Below, one piece after another: positions 44,602-54,613 of a DNA stretch of 64,000 nucleotides. The position numbers and the translations under genes were made by a program. Each line of letters begins with the position of its first letter. Within the stretch, counting starts at the first letter, position 1. Where the stretch lies: positions 7,012-71,011 of the forward strand of contig JAWKUA010000028.1 in NCBI GenBank assembly GCA_041398785.1. The letters are read 5' to 3'. The notes below the pieces were generated by a model. It worked only from the letters and a program-made list of their open reading frames with translations. It had not been told where the DNA came from and searched no databases. Source of the stretch: Planctomycetaceae bacterium. Its GTDB lineage: Bacteria > Planctomycetota > Planctomycetia > Planctomycetales > Planctomycetaceae.

Positions 44602-46854
44602 TCACACAAGTCCCCGCTTCTTTCGAATAGCCCATTCGGCGGTCAGAAGCAGCACGAACAGCAGCAGCGTGTACCAGTTGTCCCACAGGCTGATGCGCTG
44701 GGAGCGTGTTAACGCCAGACTGGGAAGTCCGTTGTCCGCCCACTGCTGCAGGCGTTCCAGCAGTGCGTCGGGGGTCAGGAAATCGCCGCCGCTGCTGTGC
44801 GCGAGTTCTCTCATCAGACCGGGATTTGCGGCCGGATTGTCGAGTTCCGGATCGCGTTCGTTGACCAGAAACCGTGTCGCGGCGCGCGAACCCACCGGCT
44901 GGCCGCCGACGGACGCGGTAACGTAGGCCCAGTAGTCTCCGGGCAGTGTGGTGCTTTCAAAGTCGGCTTCGCCCTGACCATTCACACTGCGCGCGGGCAA
45001 CTGTTCTCTGCTGCCGTCCGGCAGCACGACGCTGACGTCGTACACTGCGTCCGTCAGCGGCAATCCGTCGGCATTGCGGGCTCCGAACATCAGTTGAGCA
45101 CTCCGTCCGGGCATCAGGTCGCGCGGTTCGACGTTGACCCACACGGGTGAGTTGCTGTCGTCGTCCTTCTTTGTGATCCAGAAAATGACCTGCCGCCAGA
45201 ATCGCTGATACGCTTCCGCTCCCCAGTCTTCGTGAACGTACCATTGCCAGGTGGTGTCGCCGGCGAACGCCAGAACCCGCGAACCTCCGACGTTTTGTCC
45301 GATCAGCAGCGGAATTCCCTGAGGAGATTCTGCCAGAACCTGCGCTAATGACGCCTGCTTCGGGAGCAGCAGAGTGGCTCCGCTTAGCGGCGGCAGTTGT
45401 TCCCAGCGCTGCCGATTCATTTCCGGTGACGCGATCTGCAGCATCGAACTTGTGCGGCCCAGCGCCGTGGGGAGCATCTGGATCGGGTCGTTCAGTTGTT
45501 CGTCCGCATCTGTCATGGCGACGGGAAGCAGGTTGGCCAGCGGAGTCCGGTGATATCCTCCGGCTCCGAAGTTGTCGTATCCGCCGGTCATCATCAGTCC
45601 GGCGCCCGCGTCGCAACACCGACGGATTGCTGCGAGTCGTTCGGGACCGAAGATCGCTGCCGGAACATCGCCGATGATGAACGCGTCGTAGTTTCCGGGT
45701 TTGAACCACTCGTCATCGAACTGATTGCGATCGGCGAATCGTCCCTTGCGAATGGGCTGGAAATCCAACTGAATGCGGCTGCTGACGGCAATTCGGTTCA
45801 GCCAGTGCTGTTCCGGCCGGATCGTGTCGAAATATGCGACGCGAATCCCGCCCTGGCGAACGCGGATGATCGTTTCAACGGCGTTGTTCGTCTTGCGAAC
45901 TTCATCGCTGAGCGGAACGGCTTCCACCCGCAGCTTCAGTTCTCCGTCGTGCTGCGGTACGAACTGCAGATCCAGGACGGTATCGTCGGCCTGCGTCTTC
46001 GCTGTATGAACCAGCAGCGTGCGATTCTGCTGATCGCGGGGAATCGGCTGCATCGTGCCGGAAGTTCCGTCCTGCTGCACCAGACTGTCTTCGATCAGCA
46101 CCCGGACAGTGACTTCGCGGCCGGCGATTCCCAGTGACTTCAGCCTCACCCGCAGCGGCACAACGTTGCGGACGAAGACGTCGCGACTGACATCCAGTTC
46201 GCTGACAGCGACATCCAGCGAGTTGCCGGTGATCTCGCCGCTGCCGAATACCACGCCGTAAATCGGACTATGCTGCCGGCCGAGAATCTTCGCCGGCTGA
46301 ACCGGATTAATATCCTGCCGACCGGTCGACGTCTGTTTGCCGTCCGCCAGCATCAGAATTCCCGCTACGCGGTCCGATCGGGACTCGTCGGCCAGAGCCT
46401 GCAATGTCCAGCCGATGGCCGTGGATCGTCCTTCGACTTTGTCCGGCAAATTCGCGGCGGCCGACATTTCGTCCGCAAAGACTCGTGTTCGGATTTCGAC
46501 CTGGTCCGACAGCCGTTCCAGCAGCGGTTCGGCTTTCTGCAATAGTTCCCGCATGGCTTCCAGACGCGTGACTCCGCCGGGGCCATCGGGCGTTTCCATG
46601 CTGCGGCTGATATCCGCCAGCACGTACAGCACCGCGCTGGACTTGTCCTGACGGTCAACGGCGAACGTGGGCCGCAGCATCCACAGCATGAGCAGCAAAG
46701 CGATCGCCAGCCGCAGAAACAGCAGCGTCCTTTGCCAGGGCTTCGAAAGCTGCCGCACTCGGCGCGGATACCCGACAGCGACTGTGGCAAACATCGCGGC
46801 GACAGCCAGCAGTAAGACAGGCCACGGCCAGATCGGGTCGACGGAAAAATTCAT
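44602..46854 (-). CDS. VWA-domain membrane protein with glutamine-amidotransferase-like domain
   Basis: A 750-residue protein. Two N-terminal membrane segments (about 11-28 and 43-61), then a von Willebrand A domain with MIDAS motif DISRS (81-85), an Ig-like beta region, and a class I glutamine amidotransferase-like domain (EWFKPGNYDAFIIGDVP, GLMMTGGYDNFGAGGY), ending in a C-terminal membrane segment (WYTLLLFVLLLTAEWAI). This architecture is typical of one partner in planctomycete and Bacteroides MoxR/VWA clusters. The other VWA protein lies upstream with a Uma2 gene between them. Confidence 0.87.
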   Translation of the reverse strand: MNFSVDPIWPWPVLLLAVAAMFATVAVGYPRRVRQLSKPWQRTLLFLRLAIALLLMLWMLRPTFAVDRQDKSSAVLYVLADISRSMETPDGPGGVTRLEAMRELLQKAEPLLERLSDQVEIRTRVFADEMSAAANLPDKVEGRSTAIGWTLQALADESRSDRVAGILMLADGKQTSTGRQDINPVQPAKILGRQHSPIYGVVFGSGEITGNSLDVAVSELDVSRDVFVRNVVPLRVRLKSLGIAGREVTVRVLIEDSLVQQDGTSGTMQPIPRDQQNRTLLVHTAKTQADDTVLDLQFVPQHDGELKLRVEAVPLSDEVRKTNNAVETIIRVRQGGIRVAYFDTIRPEQHWLNRIAVSSRIQLDFQPIRKGRFADRNQFDDEWFKPGNYDAFIIGDVPAAIFGPERLAAIRRCCDAGAGLMMTGGYDNFGAGGYHRTPLANLLPVAMTDADEQLNDPIQMLPTALGRTSSMLQIASPEMNRQRWEQLPPLSGATLLLPKQASLAQVLAESPQGIPLLIGQNVGGSRVLAFAGDTTWQWYVHEDWGAEAYQRFWRQVIFWITKKDDDSNSPVWVNVEPRDLMPGRSAQLMFGARNADGLPLTDAVYDVSVVLPDGSREQLPARSVNGQGEADFESTTLPGDYWAYVTASVGGQPVGSRAATRFLVNERDPELDNPAANPGLMRELAHSSGGDFLTPDALLERLQQWADNGLPSLALTRSQRISLWDNWYTLLLFVLLLTAEWAIRKKRGLV

Positions 46855-46993
46855 AGATCGCTGTCAGGTCTGATGTCCGAACTTCCAACTCTGCGACGCC
46901 CCCGGAAACGGAACAGGCGACGGGGCGGATACCGGCCACGGGACACCTGGCGGCACGGTTCTTCCATGGCGGTCACCTCGTGCGAAGTTTTTT

Positions 46994-47707
46994 TCAGGAG
47001 CCACCGGGCCTTTCCTTCAGAAGCCGGACGAATCGAGCATGTTCCTGGGACGCTGTGCCTCGCTGGCTTGCTTCGACGACTTTGTTCATGTCGCCCGACA
47101 GCAGCGAGTTCGCGTCGAGCCACAGGCCGGGAAACGTCTCGCTGCGGAGCACGCCGTCGCCACTGACTTCCAGCGGAACGTAGTCGCCGCCTCGCAGGAC
47201 GAACCAGTCAAGTTCCCGGTCCTGAACCCGCCAGACGACGTACTCAATGACCTGATTGCGGCGATAGACGTTCTTTTTCTGGTTCATGTCGATACTGACG
47301 CTGCTGGCGGCGATCTCCGCAACCAGCTCCGGCGCGCCTTCGACGTAGTCATCGTCGCTGATTCGCACTCTGCCGCCGTACGACGGATCGATGATCAGGG
47401 CGGCGTCCGGCTGCGGTTCGTTGTCCAGGTCCAGCCGAATGGTGGCGTTGTCACCGACCAGTGTGCCGGGCGTCTGCGACTGATACAGGAACAGCCATCC
47501 AACCAGAGATGCATGCGGACTTCCGTGCTGACCAAACCGTACGGCCGCCTGCATATTGACAACTCCTTCAATCAGTTCGGCCTTGCCGTCACTGGCCATG
47601 TTCGCATACCGACGTTCGAACTCATCGCGCGTGAGCCTGTCGCCCTGCTCCAGAGGTGGCAGGCCGTGGAATGCAGTATCCCTCCGTTCGATCGATTGAA
47701 TGGACAT
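46994..47707 (-). CDS. Uma2 family putative restriction-type nuclease
   Basis: A 237-residue Uma2 protein (PD-(D/E)XK fold). The ATG at 47707 has GGGAG 6 bases upstream. Features are RLTRDEFERRYA, AELIEGVVNMQ, EPQPDAALIID and APELVAEIAASSVSIDMNQKKNVYRRNQVIEYVVW, the central nuclease signature. Uma2 genes are greatly expanded in planctomycetes and cyanobacteria; their function is unproven. This one sits between the two VWA genes. Confidence 0.9.
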   Translation of the reverse strand: MSIQSIERRDTAFHGLPPLEQGDRLTRDEFERRYANMASDGKAELIEGVVNMQAAVRFGQHGSPHASLVGWLFLYQSQTPGTLVGDNATIRLDLDNEPQPDAALIIDPSYGGRVRISDDDYVEGAPELVAEIAASSVSIDMNQKKNVYRRNQVIEYVVWRVQDRELDWFVLRGGDYVPLEVSGDGVLRSETFPGLWLDANSLLSGDMNKVVEASQRGTASQEHARFVRLLKERPGGS

Positions 47708-47884
47708 GGTTCGCTCCCGTCGCGGAACGCTGACGCACTGATGTCGAGATTGATCGGCTGAGTGTACTCTAACCCGGCCAAAAACGCGGGACAATTCGCT
47801 TCCCGCGTGGCCTGCCGTCAGTGTCGATCCAACAGCGATCCAACAGCGGATGGCGGCAGAACGAAGCCCGTGCCGGCCGTGCGA

Positions 47885-50350
47885 TCATCCGGCCGCCGCG
47901 GCTGCCGGCGATTCCTCCGGCGCTGGTTCACCGTCGTAGAAGAAGTTGGCCATCAGGTGCTCGGCACAGAACAGCAGCAACAACAGACCGATCAGCACGG
48001 GAAACACTTCCACGCCCAGCCGGCCGACTCGAACAGCCCGCTGCAGTTCTTCCGGATCCCTGACGCGAGCGTATCGATCCTTCCCCAGAATCTCCGTCAA
48101 AGCTTCGTCTTCCATAATCGTCAGGTCGCTTTCGGCGTCGATCATGTTCATGGAAAACGCGGATTCGAAGGAAACGCCGTCGTCCGTATCGCGGACCTGA
48201 TATTGCCCCGGTTCATCGGCATCGGTGATCAGCAGCGACGTGTCTTCCGGACTGAGTGTGCCGCCGGACTGTCGCAGCCGGGGTCTGGCCACCAGGTATT
48301 TTGAAAACCGCTGAGCCGCCGGGACGCTGATGTCAACCGGAGTACCCACCGTGAAGTTGTGCCTCTGGTCGGAGCCACCGGTCAGATACTGGACGATTTG
48401 CTCGGCGAACGGGACGAACACCCATTCGGCCGGCAGATCCGTCCATTCCTGGCCGCCGTTTGTCAGGTAATCGACGGCCGACGCAAACATCAGCACGCGA
48501 CCTTCGCCGACGCGGCGTTCAATCAGTACCGGATAGTCAATCTGCGCTTTCAGAATCATCAGCGTCTGCGCATCGGGCGTCAGGTCCAGAGTCCAGCATT
48601 TGTAGAACGGAGTCAGATACAGGGCAGTCTGGTCTTCCGGGTACTGCAGGATGCCGCGACCGATCGGGTGTTGATTTTCAACAATTCGCAGTTGTCCCGT
48701 GTCGCCTCGAATCGTGATGGGAGTGACCGGCAGTCCCGGCAGAAGTTCGTCCGTTGCGGGTGTCCGCCAGCGAGCAGGATCCAGAGCGGACGTTCCGCCC
48801 CCCGCCACGACAAACAGCGCACCGCCGGATCGGACGTACGACGTCAGCGACGACCACAGCGACGGGTCCGGGCGCCGGCAGTTGATCAGAACGACGGCAT
48901 CGAAGTTGGGCAGCGTGTGTCGCGCGAACTGCGCTGTGGAAACTTCCGTGATGTTGTAATACAGCACGCCGACTCGCTTGAGTTCTTCCGGCTGCAGGGC
49001 GTTCTTCAGGTATTTGCTTTCGTCGGTGTTGTCTGACACGAACAGAAGATCGGGCCGGGGTCGAGTGCCGAAGGTGAAGTATCGAATGTCATCGGCGGCA
49101 AGCGGATCGGACGTCGAAGTGCGAATGACTCCCTGTTGAAAACTGCCGTCAGCGCTGGCCGGAACGCGAAACGTCACCTGAGGCGGCGTGCCCGTGAAGT
49201 TCACGATCGACGGCGCGCCGATGGGAATTTCCCGGCCTTCACTGTTGATCGTGAATGCTTCGACGATCGCCTCGCGTGCTGCGAACGGCGTGGCCGAAAC
49301 CGTGACGGACGCGAACACATCCCGCCCGACCACCGTCGATTCTTCGGACAAGCGCAGACTCGACAGAGACACGTTCACGGGCTGTTCCACGCTGACATCG
49401 ACCAGATAGATCTGCAGCCAGTCGTGCTGAACCAGCAGATCCCGAAGTCCGCTTTCGTCGGGCTGCTGCCAGGCGGTCACGGACAGGTCGGTCAGAACAT
49501 AGATTTCCCGCGAAAACAAGTCGCTGCCGCCTGCGGTACTGCCCAGATCCTGCTGAACTCGCCGGCGATCATCGACGTGTGCTTCGATGGCCCGCTTGAT
49601 CATGCTGTTCAGGCTGCCGGTGACGGACCGGGTTTCCAGCGATTCGATTCGTGACTGCGTTCCCGCCAGGTCGGCCTGAAACACCACTTCGTCGTCGCCG
49701 GCATTCGACACGATCGCCGCCAGACTTCCCGTCGGCAGAACGCTGAGCTGCGCGGCTGCCGTCTGCTGAGCATGTTCCAGTCGGGTCAGATTCTCGTGTC
49801 GATACGACATGCTTTCGCTGACGTCGAATAGAAACACGGCGGCAACCGGGATGTCTTCCGCCGTGTCTTCGCGTGGCGACGTCATTTCCGCCTGAACTCG
49901 AAATCCCCACGGGACACCCACCAGCAGCAGCGCCGCCAGCAGTCCGCCGAGCACGGAGTAGGTTCGCAGCCGCCCGCGCTGGTCGCGGACAACGTGCGAT
50001 GCCGCCGAGGTGCTGGCCAGCTGGCCGGATCTCCAGTAATAAAAGCCGACGCTGCCGCCGATAACGACTGCCAGCGCCGCCCATTCCCACGGACGCAGCC
50101 CATACCTGGCCGGCGGAAGCGAAGGGCGAGTCAGTGCCAGCACGGCGACAGCAATCACCACGATTCGCAGCAGCAACAGCAACAGATGACGAAGCCTCAT
50201 GCGCCGCGAATTCGACGTCTGCCGGGCTTTCAACAGCCGCAGCGCCGGGAATTCCAGCTTCTTCGGCCGAGCGCGCATGATCAGATGCAGTACGACCGGA
50301 ATACCGGCCAGCACCAGGCCGAAAATCAGCGGCGCATTGATCAGCGTCAT
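47885..50350 (-). CDS. BatA-type VWA membrane protein
   Basis: An 821-residue protein. The N-terminal double-membrane-segment BatA domain (APLIFGLVLAGIPVVLHLIMRARP, basic hinge, LLLLLLRIVVIAVAVLALTRP) is clear, two more membrane segments follow (about 88-104 and 131-149), then the VWA domain with MIDAS motif DVSES (176-180). Later come a beta-rich region, a glutamine-amidotransferase-like segment (HTLPNFDAVVLINCRRP, GGALFVVAGGG) and a C-terminal membrane segment (EVFPVLIGLLLLLFCAEHLM). Such proteins form complexes assembled by MoxR ATPases; the nearest moxR here is at 21.3 kb. Confidence 0.9.
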   Translation of the reverse strand: MTLINAPLIFGLVLAGIPVVLHLIMRARPKKLEFPALRLLKARQTSNSRRMRLRHLLLLLLRIVVIAVAVLALTRPSLPPARYGLRPWEWAALAVVIGGSVGFYYWRSGQLASTSAASHVVRDQRGRLRTYSVLGGLLAALLLVGVPWGFRVQAEMTSPREDTAEDIPVAAVFLFDVSESMSYRHENLTRLEHAQQTAAAQLSVLPTGSLAAIVSNAGDDEVVFQADLAGTQSRIESLETRSVTGSLNSMIKRAIEAHVDDRRRVQQDLGSTAGGSDLFSREIYVLTDLSVTAWQQPDESGLRDLLVQHDWLQIYLVDVSVEQPVNVSLSSLRLSEESTVVGRDVFASVTVSATPFAAREAIVEAFTINSEGREIPIGAPSIVNFTGTPPQVTFRVPASADGSFQQGVIRTSTSDPLAADDIRYFTFGTRPRPDLLFVSDNTDESKYLKNALQPEELKRVGVLYYNITEVSTAQFARHTLPNFDAVVLINCRRPDPSLWSSLTSYVRSGGALFVVAGGGTSALDPARWRTPATDELLPGLPVTPITIRGDTGQLRIVENQHPIGRGILQYPEDQTALYLTPFYKCWTLDLTPDAQTLMILKAQIDYPVLIERRVGEGRVLMFASAVDYLTNGGQEWTDLPAEWVFVPFAEQIVQYLTGGSDQRHNFTVGTPVDISVPAAQRFSKYLVARPRLRQSGGTLSPEDTSLLITDADEPGQYQVRDTDDGVSFESAFSMNMIDAESDLTIMEDEALTEILGKDRYARVRDPEELQRAVRVGRLGVEVFPVLIGLLLLLFCAEHLMANFFYDGEPAPEESPAAAAAG

Positions 50351-50527
50351 GCGAACCGACCGGAGTCAGGGAAGCGGAACACGTGGACCGGCTGTGGCGA
50401 GAGCCAGTGCGGTCCATCGTTCATCGCACCGCGAACCGGAAGGTGCGTCTCAGGCCGCTCACCACTTCTGGCGGTTCCTGACGGATGCCGGAACCGCCGC
50501 GAAGTGTAGCTTTCCCGGACTTCACTG

Positions 50528-50902
50528 TCAGTCGCTGTATTCGTCCCAGATTTCTTCGAATTCGCGGCAGGCCTGCTGCCACGTGCTGAAGTAGCGATCC
50601 GGGTGCTCCAGCCTGGCGATCAGCAGGTCCAGGCGGTCCACGCAGCGATTCCGGTTCGCGATTCCATGATCTGCAGAACCGCGTGCTGAGGTTGCCAGAG
50701 AAGCCCGGCTCTGAGCATCGACGGCCTCTCGCAGGCAATGCAGCAACAGGCCGAGTTCACCAAAACGAGGCTCGCCGAGTTCCTCAACCTGGTTGATCCA
50801 CCGCCACGTGTCCGCAGCGATCGATTGCGGCGTTGACCTGCGGCGAACGGCTGGACCCGCGTGAGAGGTTGCGGGACGGTCCTGAACAAGGTGCGCTGTC
50901 AT
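50528..50902 (-). CDS. Small hypothetical protein
   Basis: About 124 residues from an ATG at 50902. The C-terminal half (WRWINQVEELGEPRFGELGLLLHCLREAV, LDLLIARLEHPDRYFSTWQQACREFEEIWDEYSD) looks helical and natural, but the first 30 residues do not. It lies between the cytochrome c'-like gene and the BatA gene on the same strand, with gaps of about 50 and 180 bases. Family unknown; the call rests on composition and placement. Confidence 0.45.
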   Translation of the reverse strand: MTAHLVQDRPATSHAGPAVRRRSTPQSIAADTWRWINQVEELGEPRFGELGLLLHCLREAVDAQSRASLATSARGSADHGIANRNRCVDRLDLLIARLEHPDRYFSTWQQACREFEEIWDEYSD

Positions 50903-50955
50903 GTGTCCGAACCCTACTTGCAGTTTGCCGGGCTTCGGAGTCGCTGAAGACGGTA

Positions 50956-51531
50956 TCAGCGAAGTCGGTTCCCGGCGGGCAGAAAAACGTCAGCTTCCGT
51001 AATCTGAGTTTCGTCCTGTCGACGAATGCCCGCGTTCGCAATGACGGTATTGCGAACCCATTCGTGACACTGAATGCACTTCATTGTCACGTTAATCCAC
51101 GCCAGAGATGCGCCGTCCAGCGAATCCTTCTGAGCCTTCTTCTGCATTTCCTCAACCGCCGTGCTGAATTCGCGGCTGTGCTGCAGATACATCACGTCGT
51201 TCGACGCTCGCCATTGTTCCGCTTTGCTCATCGTCAGCAATGCCCCGGCTGCCTTGTCGACCATCGTCATGTCATCAACCATCAGACCTTCCAGAATCTG
51301 ATTCGACGCCTTCAGTTTCTGGCGCATGAAGTCCTTCAGTGTCCGCACGCGACCGTCGTCGGGTTCGTCGTCCTGCGATGACGGAGACGCCGCCGCGACC
51401 AGCGATGATGTGACCACGCGGCTGTCGTCCGCTGACTTGCCATCGTCCGTCGACAGAACCGGTCCCGCGGCCAGTCCGCCAACAACGATCATTCCGACCA
51501 CAACCAACAGCATGGACGACGTCTTCTTCAC
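50956..51531 (-). CDS. Cytochrome c'-like exported protein
   Basis: A 191-residue protein from a GTG at 51531 with AGGAAA 7 bases upstream. Signal peptide MKKTSSMLLVVVGMIVVGGL, then a Ser/Asp-rich linker and a helical bundle with a single haem site CIQCH (152-156) near the C terminus, as in cytochrome c' and c556. These proteins bind haem in the periplasm and may bind NO or transfer electrons. It begins a minus-strand run toward the VWA genes. Confidence 0.83.
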   Translation of the reverse strand: MKKTSSMLLVVVGMIVVGGLAAGPVLSTDDGKSADDSRVVTSSLVAAASPSSQDDEPDDGRVRTLKDFMRQKLKASNQILEGLMVDDMTMVDKAAGALLTMSKAEQWRASNDVMYLQHSREFSTAVEEMQKKAQKDSLDGASLAWINVTMKCIQCHEWVRNTVIANAGIRRQDETQITEADVFLPAGNRLR

Positions 51532-51704
51532 GTGAGTTTCCTTTCAAAGCATCGCCACGGATTCAATGGCACCTGGCGACTCACAACTGACCATCCACGG
51601 ATTTGTCAAACACCGCCAGCCGAGCCCGCAGGATCCTGCTGCTTTTTGCAGAGCATCCGAATCAAGGCCCCGCGACGCGGCGCGAGCCTCCGCGGTGCGG
51701 CAAT

Positions 51705-52175
51705 CTACGGCATCACAAACTGATGACCTTCCGGTCGAACCGTCAGTACCGGACAGGGGGACTTGCGAACAATCTTTTCCGCGACACTTCCCAATAGCAC
51801 ATGCATCAGGCCGGACCGACCGTGCGTTCCGATCACGATCAGGTCGATATCCTGTTCCTTCGCGTATTGAATGATCTCGTAGAAGGTCGCACCGGTGCGC
51901 GTGGCGCGCGTGACGGGCTTGCCGTTGTTCCAGCCGTCGCCCGGCATTTCCGCCAGCTGTCGCTGCGCGGATTCTTCCAGAGCGTCGGTTTGCGCCAGCA
52001 TTGCTTCACCCGAAACCATTCCGGCTTCCGGAACCAGCATGGCGGCATCGGGAACAACATGCAGCAGATGCAGTTCGCTGTCGAAACGCGCGGCAATCGC
52101 ACAGCCATAATTGAGCGGCGCTTTGCTGAACTCGCTGAAGTCCGTGGGAACCAGAATCTTCTTCAGGCTGATCAT
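51705..52175 (-). CDS. Universal stress protein (UspA family)
   Basis: A 156-residue single Usp domain. MISLKKILVPTDFS opens the first strand, and the ATP-binding signature G-2x-G-9x-GS is intact in GTHGRSGLMHVLLGS (residues 116-130), so it should be of the nucleotide-binding class. The ATG at 52175 has GGAG 12 bases upstream. It stands alone, with a spacer of about 370 bases before the next gene. Confidence 0.93.
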   Translation of the reverse strand: MISLKKILVPTDFSEFSKAPLNYGCAIAARFDSELHLLHVVPDAAMLVPEAGMVSGEAMLAQTDALEESAQRQLAEMPGDGWNNGKPVTRATRTGATFYEIIQYAKEQDIDLIVIGTHGRSGLMHVLLGSVAEKIVRKSPCPVLTVRPEGHQFVMP

Positions 52176-52545
52176 GACGTTCTTTTTCTCCGCATCAGGG
52201 CGCGGGGCCGGAAAGCTTCAGGGCGCTTCAGGAAACAGGTCAGCCACAGACTCACTGGTCAGCTGCCAACTTGCCTACCGGAGGTGCCCTTAAAATGACC
52301 ATTCCACACGAAGGCACAGGTTATCGATAGCATAACGTATGCCGCTTGACAGAATCACCGGCGTTGCGACGTCGGTTCCAGGCTGCTCGCCGCATCCGTC
52401 GAAAAACGGGGCGATAATCCGAAGGCCGGCAACCGTCGCCCGTCGCTGTGCCTTCTGAAAACGCGCCAATCAAGGCGCGCCATTTCGCACGACGTGACAT
52501 GTGTTGTACCGAATTCGCACGAAAAAGCCCTCTGCAGAGCTGTCG
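52176..52545. other. Spacer upstream of the usp gene
   Basis: About 370 bases with no supported coding frame, RNA gene or repeat. It should contain the usp promoter and the 3' end region of the orphan gene to its right, but I can assign no element. Confidence 0.5.
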
Positions 52546-54357
52546 TCAGTAGACATCCAATTCCACGGATTCCTGCGGTTCCAGAGCCGGGTCGGCATTG
52601 ATCCGGCGCATCAGTCGTCGGCGGTCCCGTTCTTCACGGTGAGCTCGGCCCAAGGAAATCATGACGGTCATGGCCGCCAGGACACAGACGATCAGCATTG
52701 CCGGCTGGCTGAACGATTCCGTCCGCTGCTGCAGTGCTCGCTGAGCCAGCGGCGTCCCGGTTGCCAGATCACCGGAATCGACCAGTTGATGAAGCTGATC
52801 CAAAGTCGGCGTCCATTGAATTCGTCCGGCCAGCAGCAGCGGCGCCACTCGTTTGCTTTCCTGCGAACCGTAGACGTATCGCTTGAAGTAGCAGCCGGTC
52901 ACGCTGACTCGATCGATGACGTCCGCGCCGACGGGAAAATCGGGCGGCAGGTCGGGCGTGACGATGACTGCCGGGTTGTGCTGCGAATCATCGGTGAACA
53001 GCCAGACTTCGTGCAGCGGCCGGCCGCCGAACAGCATTTCGTCACCGACAAAGCTGACCACGTGGCGAACATGTCCCCGCAGCGTGACCAGCTTTCCCTG
53101 CCACGCATCGGAGTGCTGAAACAGATCGACATACGTCTGAAACGCATCGGGATCCGTGCGGCAGCGTCGGTACCGCGTGATTCTGGCGTTCAGCAGGCGC
53201 TGAATGCGGGTCAGTCCGGCCGCGAGCCCGGCTTGCTTCTCCACATCGTTCGATGCGGCAAGTTTCAGTGCCGCGGCGTCGGCAGCCGCCTTGTCGCGCA
53301 CTTCAGCTATCAGCGCATCGATGCGCTTCATCAGCGTTTCATCCGCAAGTCGCTGTTGTTCGGCGGCACCCGCCAGCGTCATCTGCTGCAGAGTTTCGTA
53401 ATACAGCCACGTCTCTTCAGGAAGAATCCGCCGCTGCGGAACCGTGTATTGACGAATCAGGTCGGCGTAGGGTTCCGCACTGATTTGCCGCAAAGACTCG
53501 CAGTAGATCAATGGGCGAGTGTCCCACTGCTTGACGACCCAGCCCTTGACCAGGACCGGCAGCGACTGAAGACCGGCTGGCCAGCTTTCCAGTCCTCGAC
53601 GGGCCGACTGCGGTGTGGTGATCGATTTGGCATCGACGACGGCCAGCGACTGTTTGCCGTCCAGCGATTTCAGCGTCCCGCGAAGCAAACGGACCGGCCG
53701 AAGCAGCGGGTTGTCAGCTTCCAGATAGCCGGTTCGCAACTCCACCGATTCCGTCGGTTCGAACAGTCCGTACAAAGCCACCGGCCGGCCGACGAAATCC
53801 TTCGGAAACCGCGTCATGTCGGCAATCAGCGAATAATGATCGCTGGCGGCGGGAGTCGTCGGCGCTGCGATTGCCGGCTGCAGAGGCGTCGCCGGCTCAT
53901 CAGCATCTCGAAACGGGTTCGCCAGGTTTTTCACCGGCGGAACATTTGTCAGCGGGGCGGTCAGCGACAGATTGCCGTTTTGAAACGCCATCCGACGGAC
54001 GCTGCCGAATCGATAAAAGGCCGTTTCCCAGGCCTCCGCCGGGTTGATGTCGGGCTGTTTCCAGAGCTGCTGGTATTGCTGTTCGGTGGCCTCGACCAAC
54101 CGGCGATAAACCTCGGACTCCATCGGTGTCAGCCCGGGTTCGCCGTGCCGAAATTCGACGGCATCCGGCAACAGCACATCGGCGGCTGACGTTCGCTGAG
54201 CCGTCCAGTCAAACACCTGCGGCTGCGCGACGACAGCGTTGCGCTGGGGAACACCGATTCGCGACGAAGACTGAGCGTTCGCCGACTCGTGCAGCATCAA
54301 CGCGACCGCCACCACCGTGAACATCGGGCAAGATGCGAGTTTTCGAGAAATGTCCAT
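52546..54357 (-). CDS. Orphan exported membrane-anchored protein
   Basis: A 603-residue protein. Signal-like N terminus (CPMFTVVAVALMLHESANAQ), a single C-terminal membrane segment (AMLIVCVLAAMTVMISLG) followed by a basic cytoplasmic tail (RAHREERDRRRLMRR), and a large outside part. Two beta-barrel-like segments repeat a pattern (FPKDFVGRPVALYGLFEP; WQGKLVTLRGHVRHVVSF), flanking a helical stretch rich in Ala, Lys and Glu. The family is not recognised; it may be planctomycete-specific. It is divergent from pgi, 256 bases apart. Confidence 0.75.
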   Translation of the reverse strand: MDISRKLASCPMFTVVAVALMLHESANAQSSSRIGVPQRNAVVAQPQVFDWTAQRTSAADVLLPDAVEFRHGEPGLTPMESEVYRRLVEATEQQYQQLWKQPDINPAEAWETAFYRFGSVRRMAFQNGNLSLTAPLTNVPPVKNLANPFRDADEPATPLQPAIAAPTTPAASDHYSLIADMTRFPKDFVGRPVALYGLFEPTESVELRTGYLEADNPLLRPVRLLRGTLKSLDGKQSLAVVDAKSITTPQSARRGLESWPAGLQSLPVLVKGWVVKQWDTRPLIYCESLRQISAEPYADLIRQYTVPQRRILPEETWLYYETLQQMTLAGAAEQQRLADETLMKRIDALIAEVRDKAAADAAALKLAASNDVEKQAGLAAGLTRIQRLLNARITRYRRCRTDPDAFQTYVDLFQHSDAWQGKLVTLRGHVRHVVSFVGDEMLFGGRPLHEVWLFTDDSQHNPAVIVTPDLPPDFPVGADVIDRVSVTGCYFKRYVYGSQESKRVAPLLLAGRIQWTPTLDQLHQLVDSGDLATGTPLAQRALQQRTESFSQPAMLIVCVLAAMTVMISLGRAHREERDRRRLMRRINADPALEPQESVELDVY

Positions 54358-54613
54358 TCGCCGGCTTCCTGTCCGAGACTTGTGCGTCTGCGAAGTTTAG
54401 GAGTTTCCGGCAATAAGAATCCAGTTGAGTACGACACTCTGTCGCGAAAACCCAGGACGAATCGCGTCTGGACAGCGAACGCTGGCGACTTCTCTGAAAC
54501 GGGGAACGCGATGTTGCCCGGCATTCCGACAGCGGCCGGTCCCTTAAACGACTCGCGGAATTCCGTTAGAACCTGCGCGGAGTCGATGTGATGAGTCTTC
54601 ACCGGAGTCCGTG

